Of a DNA stretch of 64,000 bases, positions 1-8,183 are shown piece after piece. The notes beneath the pieces were generated by a model, which was given only the letters and a program-made list of their open reading frames with translations, did no database searches and was not told where the DNA came from. Position 1 is the stretch's first letter; the number at the start of each line of letters is the position of its first letter. The position numbers and the translations under genes are program-made. The DNA lies in NCBI GenBank assembly GCA_045862995.1, contig BTVX01000010.1:53316-117315 (forward strand). The letters run 5' to 3'. The DNA comes from UBA2387 sp019454665 (GTDB taxonomy: Bacteria > Armatimonadota > Fimbriimonadia > Fimbriimonadales > Fimbriimonadaceae).

Positions 1-2
1 AG

Positions 3-422
3 CAGCAGCAGTTCCGGTCCAGCACCAACGTCGCTCTCGATTTGCTGGAGACCCTTCTTCCCAGTCTGCGGCAGGCTTGGCCGATGGCCCAGAGCCTGGA
101 CCTGGGGGTGGAGGGCTTTTTCTTCGGGGGTGGGTTGCCCGCCCTGGCTGCACTCGCGGCCAACGTCTTGGCCCTGATCGCGCTCGGCAAGCGCTGGCCG
201 CTGGCGATCGGCGCGTTGTCGCTGGCGTGGTTGGCTTACCTCCCCATGGCGTGGTTGAAGCTTTTCGAGCACTACCACTTCTGGCCGATGGCCATGCGGA
301 GCCTCTACGTGGTCGTCTTGGGTTGGGCGGCGGTCGAAGCCACGATCAGCGCAGGGTCGCCCCGAGCGCTGAAAGCTCCGCCACGACCGAATCCCGCACC
401 TGGTTCGCTTCCTCGTCGGTGA
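3..422 (+). CDS. C-terminal part of a hydrophobic membrane protein (5' end outside window)
   Basis: The reading frame is open from the left edge (QQQFRSSTNVALDLLETLL...), so this is the tail of a gene that begins before the window, not an ORF starting at the internal TTG at 42. At least two hydrophobic segments are visible, around LPALAALAANVLALIAL and WPLAIGALSLAWLAYLP. A Pro/Arg-rich tail follows them. Its 3' end overlaps the end of pheT on the other strand by about 77 bases, which is a long convergent overlap. The true end of the conserved part may therefore lie earlier. I do not recognise the family. Confidence 0.5.
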   Translation, partial: QQQFRSSTNVALDLLETLLPSLRQAWPMAQSLDLGVEGFFFGGGLPALAALAANVLALIALGKRWPLAIGALSLAWLAYLPMAWLKLFEHYHFWPMAMRSLYVVVLGWAAVEATISAGSPRALKAPPRPNPAPGSLPRR

Positions 423-2394
423 ACGTCTTGTCGAACCGCCGCAGTTGAATCGCCACGGCAAGACTGTGCGAGCCCTCCGGCACGCCTGGGCCTTCGTAGA
501 CGTCGAACAGCCACAAGCGCTCCAACACGTCGCCCGCGCCCTTGCGGATGGCCGTCTCGATCGAGGCGTAGGGTACGGACTTCGCCACAAGAATGGCGAG
601 ATCGCGCCGAACGGCTGGCAAGCGGCTGAACGGCTTGAGCGTGACGTGGTCGTGGTCGCCCCGGTAGAACGCCAGCAGGTCTATCTCGGCCATCACGGTG
701 GTCGGCGGCAGGTCGAGCGCCTCCGCCACGTCGGGGTGGATCACGCCGAACCCGCCGATGAGGACGCGATCAGTGGTGACCAGGGCGGCCTGCCGCGTGG
801 GATGGAACCGCGGATCGGGAATGACCACGGGCAGAATCTCCAAGTCGGTGCGCACGAGCGACGCCAACTCCTCCATCGTGCCCTTCATCGTGTAGAAGTT
901 GGCCTCGGCCTTGTCTTTGTGGAGCCACGAGGGCGGCTCGAGTTCGCCGATGCTGATGATGCCGAGTTCGGGGCTCTCGTCGTACTGGATCTCGCCGCGC
1001 ACGAACACCTTGCCGATCTCGAACAGGTGGAGGTTGCGCGTGCCATTGCGTTTGGCCGCGTCGGCCAGGCTGGGCAGCACCGAATCGCGCAGGTACGCGA
1101 TCTCGGGCGAGTGGGGGTTGCGGACCTTGGCGCGCCAGTGGGGAGCGAAATCGAGCGGGTGCTCGTCGCGCAACGTGTGGCTGACGATCTGCGCGAAGCC
1201 AAGGCGCACCATCTCTTCGCGAACCTGGTCAATGAACGCGTAGATGCCGCGCACGCCGCCCGGCGTCGCCTGCCCGACGGGCAGGTACTCGGGGATGTTC
1301 TCGTAGCCGTGGATGCGGCCGATCTCCTCGATCACGTCGTCCTCGCGCACGATGTCGGGACGCCACGTAGGCACGGTGATCTCCAACGATCCTACCGCCT
1401 GAGCGACGCCAAAGCCGAGGCGACCGAGGTAGGCCTGCGCCTCCGAATCCTCGACGGGCATGTTGAGCAGCCGCCGTGCGCGGTCCATGCGCAGCCGCAC
1501 CGTCACGGGTTCGGGTTTACCGGGGTACTCCTCGACCACGCCCGGAACGCGGCAATCGCGCCCGATGGATTCGCGCAGCAACTCGGAGAAACGGTTCAGA
1601 GCGGCGACGACGAGTTCGGGGTCCACGCTCCGCTCGAACCGGTACGAGGCCTCGGTGTTGAGCCCCAGGGCCTTGCGCGTGGCTCGCACCGACGTGTTGA
1701 CGTAGTTGGCCGACTCAAGCAGGATGTCGCGCGTCTGGTCGGTGACCTCGGTCTCCAAGCCGCCCATCACGCCCGCAACGGCTACCGGACGCTCAGCATC
1801 GCAGATCATCATCATGCCGGGGTTGAGGTTGCGCTCGACTCCGTCCAGCGTGGTCAGTTTCTCACCCTCGCGGGCCTGCCGCACGACGATGCGCAGTTGG
1901 GCCAGCGTGTTCAGGTCGAACGCGTGGAGCGGCTGACCGATCTCCAGCATCACGTAGTTGGTGAGGTCCACGACCAGCCCCAGCGAGCGCATCCCGGCGG
2001 CTTCCAAGCGTGTTCGCACCCAGTCGGGCGCCTGGCCATCCGGCACGTCTTTGAAGATCGCGGCGGCGTAGCGGCGGCAGTTGGGCGTCTCGATAGAGAC
2101 CCCGGCATAGTTGCCGGCTTGGTTTGGCTCCACCGGACCGGAGAACCGGCCAGCGGCTCGAAGGTAGAGGTCGGTCGGCTCGGCGTTCGCGTCCTTGGCG
2201 AGCACCTCGCGGGCCAGCCCGAACACCGAAAGGCCGTCGCCTCGGTTCGAGACCACCTTGATGTCGAGCACGGGATCGGGGCCGTCTTCGATCCCTTCCA
2301 GTTCAAAACCCGACATGGTCAGCAGATCGCCCAGCGCATCCGCATCAAGGGCGGTGCGCACGTAATCGCGGAGCATGGAGGTAGCAAACTTCAT
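346..2394 (-). CDS. pheT: Phenylalanine--tRNA ligase beta subunit, short form without the B2 OB domain
   Basis: Beta subunit of the (alpha-beta)2 enzyme that charges tRNA-Phe in the cytoplasm. The start MKFATSMLRDYV matches the family N-terminus; the ORF could open 33 codons earlier, but that part is not PheT-like. After about 40 residues (LLTMSGFELEGIE) the sequence goes straight to the KVVSNRGD motif. The roughly 100-residue EMAP/OB-type tRNA-binding domain present in E. coli PheT is therefore missing. The B3/B4 editing region, B5 and a C-terminal FDX-ACB domain (PAVRRDLAILV) are present. Length is 682 aa against about 795 in E. coli. It lies 61 bases after the helicase gene on the same strand, and pheS is not adjacent. 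Confidence 0.93.
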   Translation of the reverse strand: MKFATSMLRDYVRTALDADALGDLLTMSGFELEGIEDGPDPVLDIKVVSNRGDGLSVFGLAREVLAKDANAEPTDLYLRAAGRFSGPVEPNQAGNYAGVSIETPNCRRYAAAIFKDVPDGQAPDWVRTRLEAAGMRSLGLVVDLTNYVMLEIGQPLHAFDLNTLAQLRIVVRQAREGEKLTTLDGVERNLNPGMMMICDAERPVAVAGVMGGLETEVTDQTRDILLESANYVNTSVRATRKALGLNTEASYRFERSVDPELVVAALNRFSELLRESIGRDCRVPGVVEEYPGKPEPVTVRLRMDRARRLLNMPVEDSEAQAYLGRLGFGVAQAVGSLEITVPTWRPDIVREDDVIEEIGRIHGYENIPEYLPVGQATPGGVRGIYAFIDQVREEMVRLGFAQIVSHTLRDEHPLDFAPHWRAKVRNPHSPEIAYLRDSVLPSLADAAKRNGTRNLHLFEIGKVFVRGEIQYDESPELGIISIGELEPPSWLHKDKAEANFYTMKGTMEELASLVRTDLEILPVVIPDPRFHPTRQAALVTTDRVLIGGFGVIHPDVAEALDLPPTTVMAEIDLLAFYRGDHDHVTLKPFSRLPAVRRDLAILVAKSVPYASIETAIRKGAGDVLERLWLFDVYEGPGVPEGSHSLAVAIQLRRFDKTFTDEEANQVRDSVVAELSALGATLR

Positions 2395-2455
2395 GGGGTC
2401 GGCATAGGTTGCCCTAACGGGCTCGCTCAATGCAACACGGGCCCACGATCCGGGC

Positions 2456-4672
2456 TCAGGCAACGAGCATTCGAAGCACCGCCACGGCCGCATCTTTGTC
2501 CAGCAGCCGGTTGGAATCCGGGCATAACGCGAGGAAGAGGCACCGAGGGCAGCCGTCCAAGCACGGGCATCCCGTGAGCAACTCCAACGCCATCGTCAGC
2601 CATTCGTCGCGCCTTTCGTAGAGCGCCGCAGCCAGGCCCATTCCGCCCTGCGTCTTGTCGAACACGAAGACGGAGGGATGCAGCGGGTTCGGAAACAGGG
2701 CGAACCAGGCGCTGCCGAGGTCGGAACGGTCGCATCCCGCGACGAGGGGCGCGACCGACGTGACGGCATGCTCCAACCCGTGCACCGCGCCGAGGAACCG
2801 CTCGTTGTCGGGCTCGGCCCGCAGGTGCAGGGTCAGCCGCACTCCCACGGTGTTGAACCGAATCGGCGGCAGGTCGAGGTCCTCGATGCCCAGAGTGTCG
2901 CCGCCCCGGATCGCTTTGCGTCGGAAGCCCGTCACCTGCTCGGTGACCTCCAGCCCCAACAGCGACACCTGGCCTTGCGGGCGATCCACTTCGCCGATCT
3001 GCGTGGTGGGCGACAGAGTGGTTTGGATCACGGGCGACGTGGTGTAATCCGCCCGGCTCGGCTCAAGGTGCACCCTTCCCAGCGCCTCGTCGTAGGCCAC
3101 CACGATGAACGGTTCGCCCCGGTGCAGGTAGATCGCGCCCACATGGGCCCACTGCGCCGCGCGCCAAGCCTCCATCGTCCCCAGTTCGGCCCCGTTCGCC
3201 ACGAGCGTCATGGGGCGGCCACCCAACCCACGGATGGACACGGTCGGCGCAGGCGGGCTGTGCGAGGGGTAGAACGCCATGCCGCTCGACCATCGCAGCT
3301 CGTTCGTTTCAGCCAACTCGTGCGAAATCGGCAGCGCCGAGGGGCTCCACGCGCGTAGTTCGACCTCGTTCAAAGGGCGCTCATAGGCGGCGCACCGCAA
3401 GTGCCCACCCAACACCTGCGGGTTGTCGGGGTTGCACACGGCGCTCTCGCTGCGGCTGGAGATCAGGGCTTGGGCGTCGCGCACGAGGAACTGCTCCATC
3501 GGGTCGTCGTGGGCGAGGAACACGGCCAGCCCTGGCTTCACGCCGCGCCCGGCGCGGCCCGCCTGCTGAAAGAGCCCCGCAATCGAGCCCGGATAGCCGT
3601 TCACGATGACGGCATCCAACCCGCCCACGTCTATGCCGAGTTCGAGCGCGTTCGTCGCCGCCAACCCCAGCAAGCGTCCTTTGGCCAACCCCTGTTCGAT
3701 GTCCCGGCGTTCCTTGGGTGTATAGCCCGACCGGTAGGCCTCCAGCCGATCGGCGAGGTCGGGCGCGAGGTCGCGCGCGTAGCGCAGCACGAGTTCGGCC
3801 CCGTTTCGCGAACGGCAGAACGCCAAGGTTCGGACGCCTGCCGTGGCGCACTCGACGAGCATCCGTGCCGTCGCGTGGTTCGGGCTTCCCATGCGCCCGC
3901 CCAAGGCGAACGTCCGCCCACCTTGTGGGGAGCCGTCGCGATCCACCAACGCCACCTCCCGCCCCGTCAGCGTGCGGAGGTGCTCGACGGGGTTGCCGAT
4001 GGTCGCACTGGCCGCGATGACGAGGGGGCGGTTGCCGTGCCATTGGCACAAGCGGAGCAGCCGCCGCATCACGTTCGCCACGTGGCTCCCGAACACGCCC
4101 CGATACACGTGGGCTTCGTCCAGCACCACGAACCTCAGGCTCCGCAGGAATGGCACCCACAGGTCGTGCTTGGGGAGCAGCGTGTGATGGACGAAGTCCG
4201 GGTTGCTCAGCACGATCCGCGCGAGGTTCTTCACGGCCGTGCGCTGCCGCATCGGCGTATCGCCATCGAGCGTGGCCAGCGAAATGCCCAACGGCGCGGT
4301 CAGTGCATGGATCTTCGACAACTGATCGTGGGCCAGGGCCTTGGTGGGGTAGAGGACGAGCGCTCGGCTCATCGGTTCGCGCAGCAGGTCGTCGAGGATG
4401 GGCAGGTGGAAGCAAAGCGACTTGCCGCTGTTGGTCCCGGTGACCACGACGAAGTCCTCGCGTGCGGTGGCTCGATCAAAGGCCTCGCGTTGGTGGCGGT
4501 AGAGGCGGGCGAAGCCGAGGGTTCCAAGGTGTTCCCGGGTACGCGGGTGGAGCGCCTCTGGAAGGTCGGCCCAGACCGCTTCGCGGGAGGGCAGTTCAAC
4601 TACCTGATCGATACGCTCTTCGCGAACCCAGCGTTCGATCAAGGAACGCCAAGGCTCATTCGGGCTCGACAA
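2456..4672 (-). CDS. DEAD/DEAH-box helicase with C-terminal zinc-type DUF1998 module (MrfA/YprA-like)
   Basis: ATP-dependent superfamily 2 helicase, 738 aa. Motif I is TGTNSGKS, the Walker B box is LDEAH, motif III is SAT and motif VI is QQAGRAGRG. The C-terminus carries four clustered cysteines (CPCLDGCPRCLFLALCP). This is the layout of Bacillus MrfA, a repair factor for mitomycin-type DNA damage, so a role in DNA repair is inferred from family knowledge. Its first codons overlap the end of tatC by 17 bases and pheT follows after 61 bases, so all three may be co-transcribed, although their functions are unrelated. Confidence 0.85.
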   Translation of the reverse strand: MSSPNEPWRSLIERWVREERIDQVVELPSREAVWADLPEALHPRTREHLGTLGFARLYRHQREAFDRATAREDFVVVTGTNSGKSLCFHLPILDDLLREPMSRALVLYPTKALAHDQLSKIHALTAPLGISLATLDGDTPMRQRTAVKNLARIVLSNPDFVHHTLLPKHDLWVPFLRSLRFVVLDEAHVYRGVFGSHVANVMRRLLRLCQWHGNRPLVIAASATIGNPVEHLRTLTGREVALVDRDGSPQGGRTFALGGRMGSPNHATARMLVECATAGVRTLAFCRSRNGAELVLRYARDLAPDLADRLEAYRSGYTPKERRDIEQGLAKGRLLGLAATNALELGIDVGGLDAVIVNGYPGSIAGLFQQAGRAGRGVKPGLAVFLAHDDPMEQFLVRDAQALISSRSESAVCNPDNPQVLGGHLRCAAYERPLNEVELRAWSPSALPISHELAETNELRWSSGMAFYPSHSPPAPTVSIRGLGGRPMTLVANGAELGTMEAWRAAQWAHVGAIYLHRGEPFIVVAYDEALGRVHLEPSRADYTTSPVIQTTLSPTTQIGEVDRPQGQVSLLGLEVTEQVTGFRRKAIRGGDTLGIEDLDLPPIRFNTVGVRLTLHLRAEPDNERFLGAVHGLEHAVTSVAPLVAGCDRSDLGSAWFALFPNPLHPSVFVFDKTQGGMGLAAALYERRDEWLTMALELLTGCPCLDGCPRCLFLALCPDSNRLLDKDAAVAVLRMLVA

Positions 4673-5480
4673 CCTCGGCCTCCAGCGCGTCCTTCTTGGG
4701 TCGCGAGGTGAGGGTGACGGCCATGATGCTCAGCAGGAACAGGATGGTGAGGGGCACGGCCATCATCATCAGGCTGATGGGGTCGCCGCTCGGCGTGAGC
4801 GCGGCCGACGCGAAGAAGATCACCACGATCGAGTGCCGCCAATACTGCTTGAGCGTATCGGGCCCCAGGATGCCGACCTTGGCCAAGATGAACACGATGA
4901 TCGGCAGTTGAAACCCCACACCGAAAGCCGTGATCATCTTGACCGTGAAGAACACGATCTCCTGCGGCTTCTGGATGAGTTGGGTGTTCGGATACTGGTC
5001 CAGATAGCCTGCGAACCAATCGAAGGCGGGAGGCAACACCTGCCAGCACACGAACGCCCCCAAAACAAACAACAGCACGCTCAGGGGCGAGGCCATCTGG
5101 ATCGGCCTGCGCTCGCTGGGCTTGAGTCCGGGGGCGACGAACCCCCATAGCTGGAGCACGATGAACGGAATGGCGAGCGCGATGCCGATGGCGAACGACA
5201 GCTTCAGACGGAAGAAGAACGGCTCGGTGATGCTGTGGAACGCGTCCGTGTACTGGATGTGCTTGGGGATGGACGAGCGAACGAGGTTGTCAATCGTTCG
5301 GTAGAGCCAAGGCTCGATAAACCAGCCCGCGACCCAGCCGGCCACCAGAAACATGAGGCTTCGGACGATCCGGGTCCGAAGCTCTTCGAGGTGGTCCACC
5401 AGTGGAGCACGAAACTCCTCCGGATCGAGTACGGAGGAGTTTCGTTTGAGCAGCCTAAGAAGGCTGAAGAGGCCGGGCAT
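4656..5480 (-). CDS. tatC: Sec-independent (twin-arginine) protein translocase subunit TatC
   Basis: Polytopic membrane receptor of the Tat system, which exports folded proteins carrying RR signal peptides. The 274-aa sequence has the conserved cytoplasmic N-terminal motif HLEELRTRI and about six hydrophobic segments. The charged tail is typical of the family. The gene starts 14 bases after the end of the secreted Gly/Pro-rich protein gene on the same strand, and its stop overlaps the start of the helicase gene. No tatA/tatB homologue is visible in the window. Confidence 0.93.
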   Translation of the reverse strand: MPGLFSLLRLLKRNSSVLDPEEFRAPLVDHLEELRTRIVRSLMFLVAGWVAGWFIEPWLYRTIDNLVRSSIPKHIQYTDAFHSITEPFFFRLKLSFAIGIALAIPFIVLQLWGFVAPGLKPSERRPIQMASPLSVLLFVLGAFVCWQVLPPAFDWFAGYLDQYPNTQLIQKPQEIVFFTVKMITAFGVGFQLPIIVFILAKVGILGPDTLKQYWRHSIVVIFFASAALTPSGDPISLMMMAVPLTILFLLSIMAVTLTSRPKKDALEAEVVEPE

Positions 5481-5494
5481 AGCGCCCGAAGAGC

Positions 5495-6976
5495 CTACCT
5501 TTCCAGCAGGAAGCGTTGCTTGACTTTGAGTCTATTGAGCGTTGCGTTCGTGCCGGGTGTCGCGCCCGGTCGTCCCGCTCCTCGACCCATGCCGGGGAAT
5601 CCGCCGGGAGGGCCACCTTGGAACGGAGGTCCGCCGCGCACACCGCCCGGGATCGCACCGGCCGGAGGACCGCCCGCGCCCGGGGGAGGGCCACCCTGGA
5701 ACGGAGGTCCGCCGCGCGCCTGTCGCTCGCCATCGTCGCGTCCACGGAAGCCGCCCGGCACGCCGCCAGGAATGTTCAGACCCGCAGGAGGTCCGCCCAC
5801 GCCGCCGGCGGGTGGGCCGCCAGCCGACTGCTGGACGCTGGCCATGTCCACGCTGAGTTCGCGGTCGAGCCGAACGACCAAGCCCACGTCGAGCGCGAAC
5901 CAGAACGTCTCGTCAACCTTCAGGCGTTGACCGTCGAATTCGTTCGCAGGCTCCTTCTCGTCGGCGCCGGGCTGTCGTTCGGGGCGGGCGCCGATCTCGA
6001 CCGAATGCTTGATCTTGGCGCAGGGGAAGCCGCGCTCCCACTCCACGCCGAGGAACTCGCCGCGCGCCGGGAACACCTGGACCAGATTGTTGGTGCCGTA
6101 CAGGTTGTTGAGGTCAAGCTGGCCGAACTGGAACCGGCTGGGCCACGCATCGCCGGGCCGGACGGTGTTCGACGGAAGGATCGGCATCGGGAAGTTGGCG
6201 AACAGGTTCGTGGTCGAGCCCACGCCGGCCGTGCCCTCGAAAGGCCAATAGGCCGGGACCGAACCCCAGAGTTGGCGGCCGAGGCTGTTCAGCTGCATGT
6301 AGATCGAGGCGAGTTCGGATTCGTCGTACACGCGGCCGTCCGGGTTTTGCAGCGTCGAAAGGAAGACGTTTTTCTTGCCGGGCAGGGGTGCCGCCGACAT
6401 GCGGATCAGGGCGTTGCCGTCCGGATACAGGTTGTCCACGGAGTAGGTCATCCGGAACTTCTGCTGTTCGAGTTCCTGCTCCGAGGCGCGCGCGCCCAGG
6501 CGGTTCTGCTCTTCTTCGATGCTCGTGAACGAAACCGTGTTGTCCACCGAGTAGAAGTAGGTTCGGTCGGGCCGCCACGCGTACCGCAGTCGGAAACCAT
6601 CGCTGGGGACCGGGATGGTCGCCGAGTTCTGGACGGACACCTCGATGGACGAGGTCTCGACGATGACCGGCTGGCGATTGATCTGCTGATACAGCTTGAT
6701 CTCGATGGTGTGGGTGCCGTCGGCGATCGCACGGGCCTTGGTGTCCAGCGGATAGACGTAGTAGTTGCCCTTGACGTCGGGGACCGTGCCCTCGACGAAT
6801 CGGCCGTTGATGAACACGCCGATGAACGCATCGCTCGGGATGCTGTCCTTGGGCATGGCGATCTCGACGACCTCCCTCACCTTGGCCCCGTCGGCGGGCC
6901 GCACGATGGTGAACGGGGCCTGAGCCATCGCTCCCGCCGCCGTCAGAGTTGCCAGGAATGCAACGATTCGCTTCAT
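5495..6976 (-). CDS. Secreted protein with Gly/Pro-rich repetitive C-terminus, function unknown
   Basis: The 493-aa product begins with a clear signal peptide (MKRIVAFLATLTAAGAMA, cleavage probably before QAP). The following ~80 residues (FTIVRPADGAKVREVVEIA) look like an Ig-like beta domain. The long middle part has no family I recognise. The last ~110 residues are low-complexity GGPP and GG(V/A)P repeats, with RGGPPFQGGPP occurring twice, and the DNA there is correspondingly repetitive (about 5620-5815). The ATG at 6976 is directly followed by the signal sequence. It may head the tatC run. The signal peptide shows no RR motif, so export is probably through Sec. Confidence 0.75.
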   Translation of the reverse strand: MKRIVAFLATLTAAGAMAQAPFTIVRPADGAKVREVVEIAMPKDSIPSDAFIGVFINGRFVEGTVPDVKGNYYVYPLDTKARAIADGTHTIEIKLYQQINRQPVIVETSSIEVSVQNSATIPVPSDGFRLRYAWRPDRTYFYSVDNTVSFTSIEEEQNRLGARASEQELEQQKFRMTYSVDNLYPDGNALIRMSAAPLPGKKNVFLSTLQNPDGRVYDESELASIYMQLNSLGRQLWGSVPAYWPFEGTAGVGSTTNLFANFPMPILPSNTVRPGDAWPSRFQFGQLDLNNLYGTNNLVQVFPARGEFLGVEWERGFPCAKIKHSVEIGARPERQPGADEKEPANEFDGQRLKVDETFWFALDVGLVVRLDRELSVDMASVQQSAGGPPAGGVGGPPAGLNIPGGVPGGFRGRDDGERQARGGPPFQGGPPPGAGGPPAGAIPGGVRGGPPFQGGPPGGFPGMGRGAGRPGATPGTNATLNRLKVKQRFLLER

Positions 6977-7195
6977 GGATGTACCAAAACCGAGACACCC
7001 GGTGGGTGCCTGCTCCTATTATGACGCCACGCCGGGCGTCGGAGGTCACGGCGGGAGGGGCGGAAGAACGATGCGCTCCACGGTGTCCACTGCGTCCACA
7101 CGACCTTGAGCGCGCCCCTCCCGGCCAAGATGCGCTTGAGGAACCTGTTTCAAGGGACTTTGGGGGTCCAGGGGACCCAAGATTCCCGTAGACCG

Positions 7196-7224
7196 TTGAC
7201 AGGGGGTCGGCCCCGTGGTATATT
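7196..7224 (+). promoter_or_regulatory. Sigma-70-type promoter for the speD-speE transcript
   Basis: TTGACA at 7196-7201 and TATATT at 7219-7224 are separated by exactly 17 bases, close to the vegetative consensus. Transcription would start near 7231, about 210 bases before the probable speD start. In 6977-7195, the spacer from the divergent secreted-protein gene, I see no gene. Confidence 0.7.
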
Positions 7225-7230
7225 GCCCCC

Positions 7231-7437
7231 TGCGTCACGGGTGACCGTGGGTCAGGTTCGGTTTCTCCACTCGGAGGAAACCGGCAGCGTCTGAGAGCGC
7301 TGTGCGTCGGGCAAACGTCTGCGGATTTCGATCCGAAGTCGCCGAAGACCTGAACTCGATCCCGACACGCATAGTTCGGGTTCTCGGAGCCGGCTCGCCG
7401 GTCGAGAGACTTACGGTCATTAGTGAGGTTAGTTTGA
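7231..7437 (+). promoter_or_regulatory. Structured 5' leader of speDE, candidate cis-regulatory RNA
   Basis: Downstream of the promoter, several strong hairpins can be read on the plus strand. CGGTTTC pairs with GAAACCG, enclosing TCC-ACTC-GGA (about 7259-7283). CGGAT-TTCG-ATCCG (about 7322-7335) has a UUCG-type loop. CCGGC-TC-GCCGG sits within a TCTCG/CGAGA stem (about 7382-7407). The leader ends with a GTGAGG Shine-Dalgarno-like sequence around 7421. It does not match the consensus of a SAM or other riboswitch that I can recall, so function is open. An independent small RNA is also possible. Confidence 0.4.
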
Positions 7438-8046
7438 TTGTCGACAGAAGTCTTCGTTTGTAGCGCTGCGGTCGCCTTTTGCGCGATTGCCGTCCCCCAA
7501 GGGCGCACCACCCTGCGGCGCCTCCTCGATCTCCTGCGCAGAATGCGCGCACCCCATGCCACCGTCGTCGAGCCCAAGGCGCTCCGCGAGAACGGCTGGG
7601 CCCTCATCCAATGCGACGACGTCCAGTCGTTCGAAGAGTGGCTTGGCAAAGATTCCAGCGGCCTGCCTCACGGCAGCGAGGAAGAACCGTCGCTCGGCTC
7701 TCACCTGCTCATCGAGCTGTTCGGGTGCGAACCCCAGTTGCTCGAGCAAGAGGTCAGCGTCGCGACCACGATGATCCAGGCCGCCCGCGAAAGCGAGGCC
7801 ACCATCGTCGAGGAGTCCTTCCACGAGTTCAAGCCTTACGGCGTGAGCGGTGCGGTCATCATCCAGGAATCGCACTACACGATCCACACGTGGCCCGAGC
7901 ACGGCTACGCCGCCGTGGACCTGTTCTACTGTGGCGGCACGGTCAAGGTGGCTCGCGCCGTCGAGACCCTTCGTCAACGCTTCCGCCCGCAGCGCATCAA
8001 GTTCCTGATCGTGCGGCGCGGCATCGAGAGCGAAGTCCGACGCTGA
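7438..8046 (+). CDS. speD: S-adenosylmethionine decarboxylase proenzyme, with N-terminal extension
   Basis: Makes decarboxylated AdoMet, the aminopropyl donor for polyamine synthesis. The self-cleavage site is intact: ES at residues 144-145 in QESHYTIHTWPEHGYAAVDL. Serine 145 would become the pyruvoyl cofactor, and the conserved cysteine is in LFYCGG. The core begins at GSHLLIELFGC (about residue 87), whereas family members of the short bacterial type usually begin there, so about 80 extra residues precede it. I chose TTG 7438 because a GAGG sequence lies 9 bases upstream; ATG 7543 is in frame but has no obvious ribosome site. speE follows after a repeat. Confidence 0.88.
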   Translation: MSTEVFVCSAAVAFCAIAVPQGRTTLRRLLDLLRRMRAPHATVVEPKALRENGWALIQCDDVQSFEEWLGKDSSGLPHGSEEEPSLGSHLLIELFGCEPQLLEQEVSVATTMIQAARESEATIVEESFHEFKPYGVSGAVIIQESHYTIHTWPEHGYAAVDLFYCGGTVKVARAVETLRQRFRPQRIKFLIVRRGIESEVRR

Positions 8047-8126
8047 GTGCGGTGGCTCGTCTTGTGCTCAACCCCTCCCCAGCCCTCCCCAAAACTTGGG
8101 GAGGGAGAACGCATGCCGCCGACCCC

Positions 8127-8182
8127 CTGAACCCTGAACCCTGAACCCTGAACCCTGAACCCTGAACCCTGAACCCTGAGCC
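8127..8182 (+). repeat. Tandem heptamer repeat (CTGAACC)n between speD and speE
   Basis: Seven perfect copies of CTGAACC run from 8127 to 8175, followed by an eighth with one change (CTGAGCC, 8176-8182). The array ends one base before the speE ATG, so it replaces the usual ribosome-binding region. The same heptamer family in reverse complement (GGTTCAG/AGTTCAG) recurs at 24155-24210. Confidence 0.9.
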
Positions 8183-8183
8183 C

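Noticed and set aside
445..2577. Long plus-strand ORF (710 aa) opposite pheT
   Set aside because: It is antisense to a well-supported pheT and its translation is rich in Arg/His/Gly/Ala with no recognisable motif; high GC gives long shadow frames.
8127..8182. CRISPR array
   Set aside because: Units are 7 bases without unique spacers; it is a simple tandem repeat. The same holds for 24155-24210.
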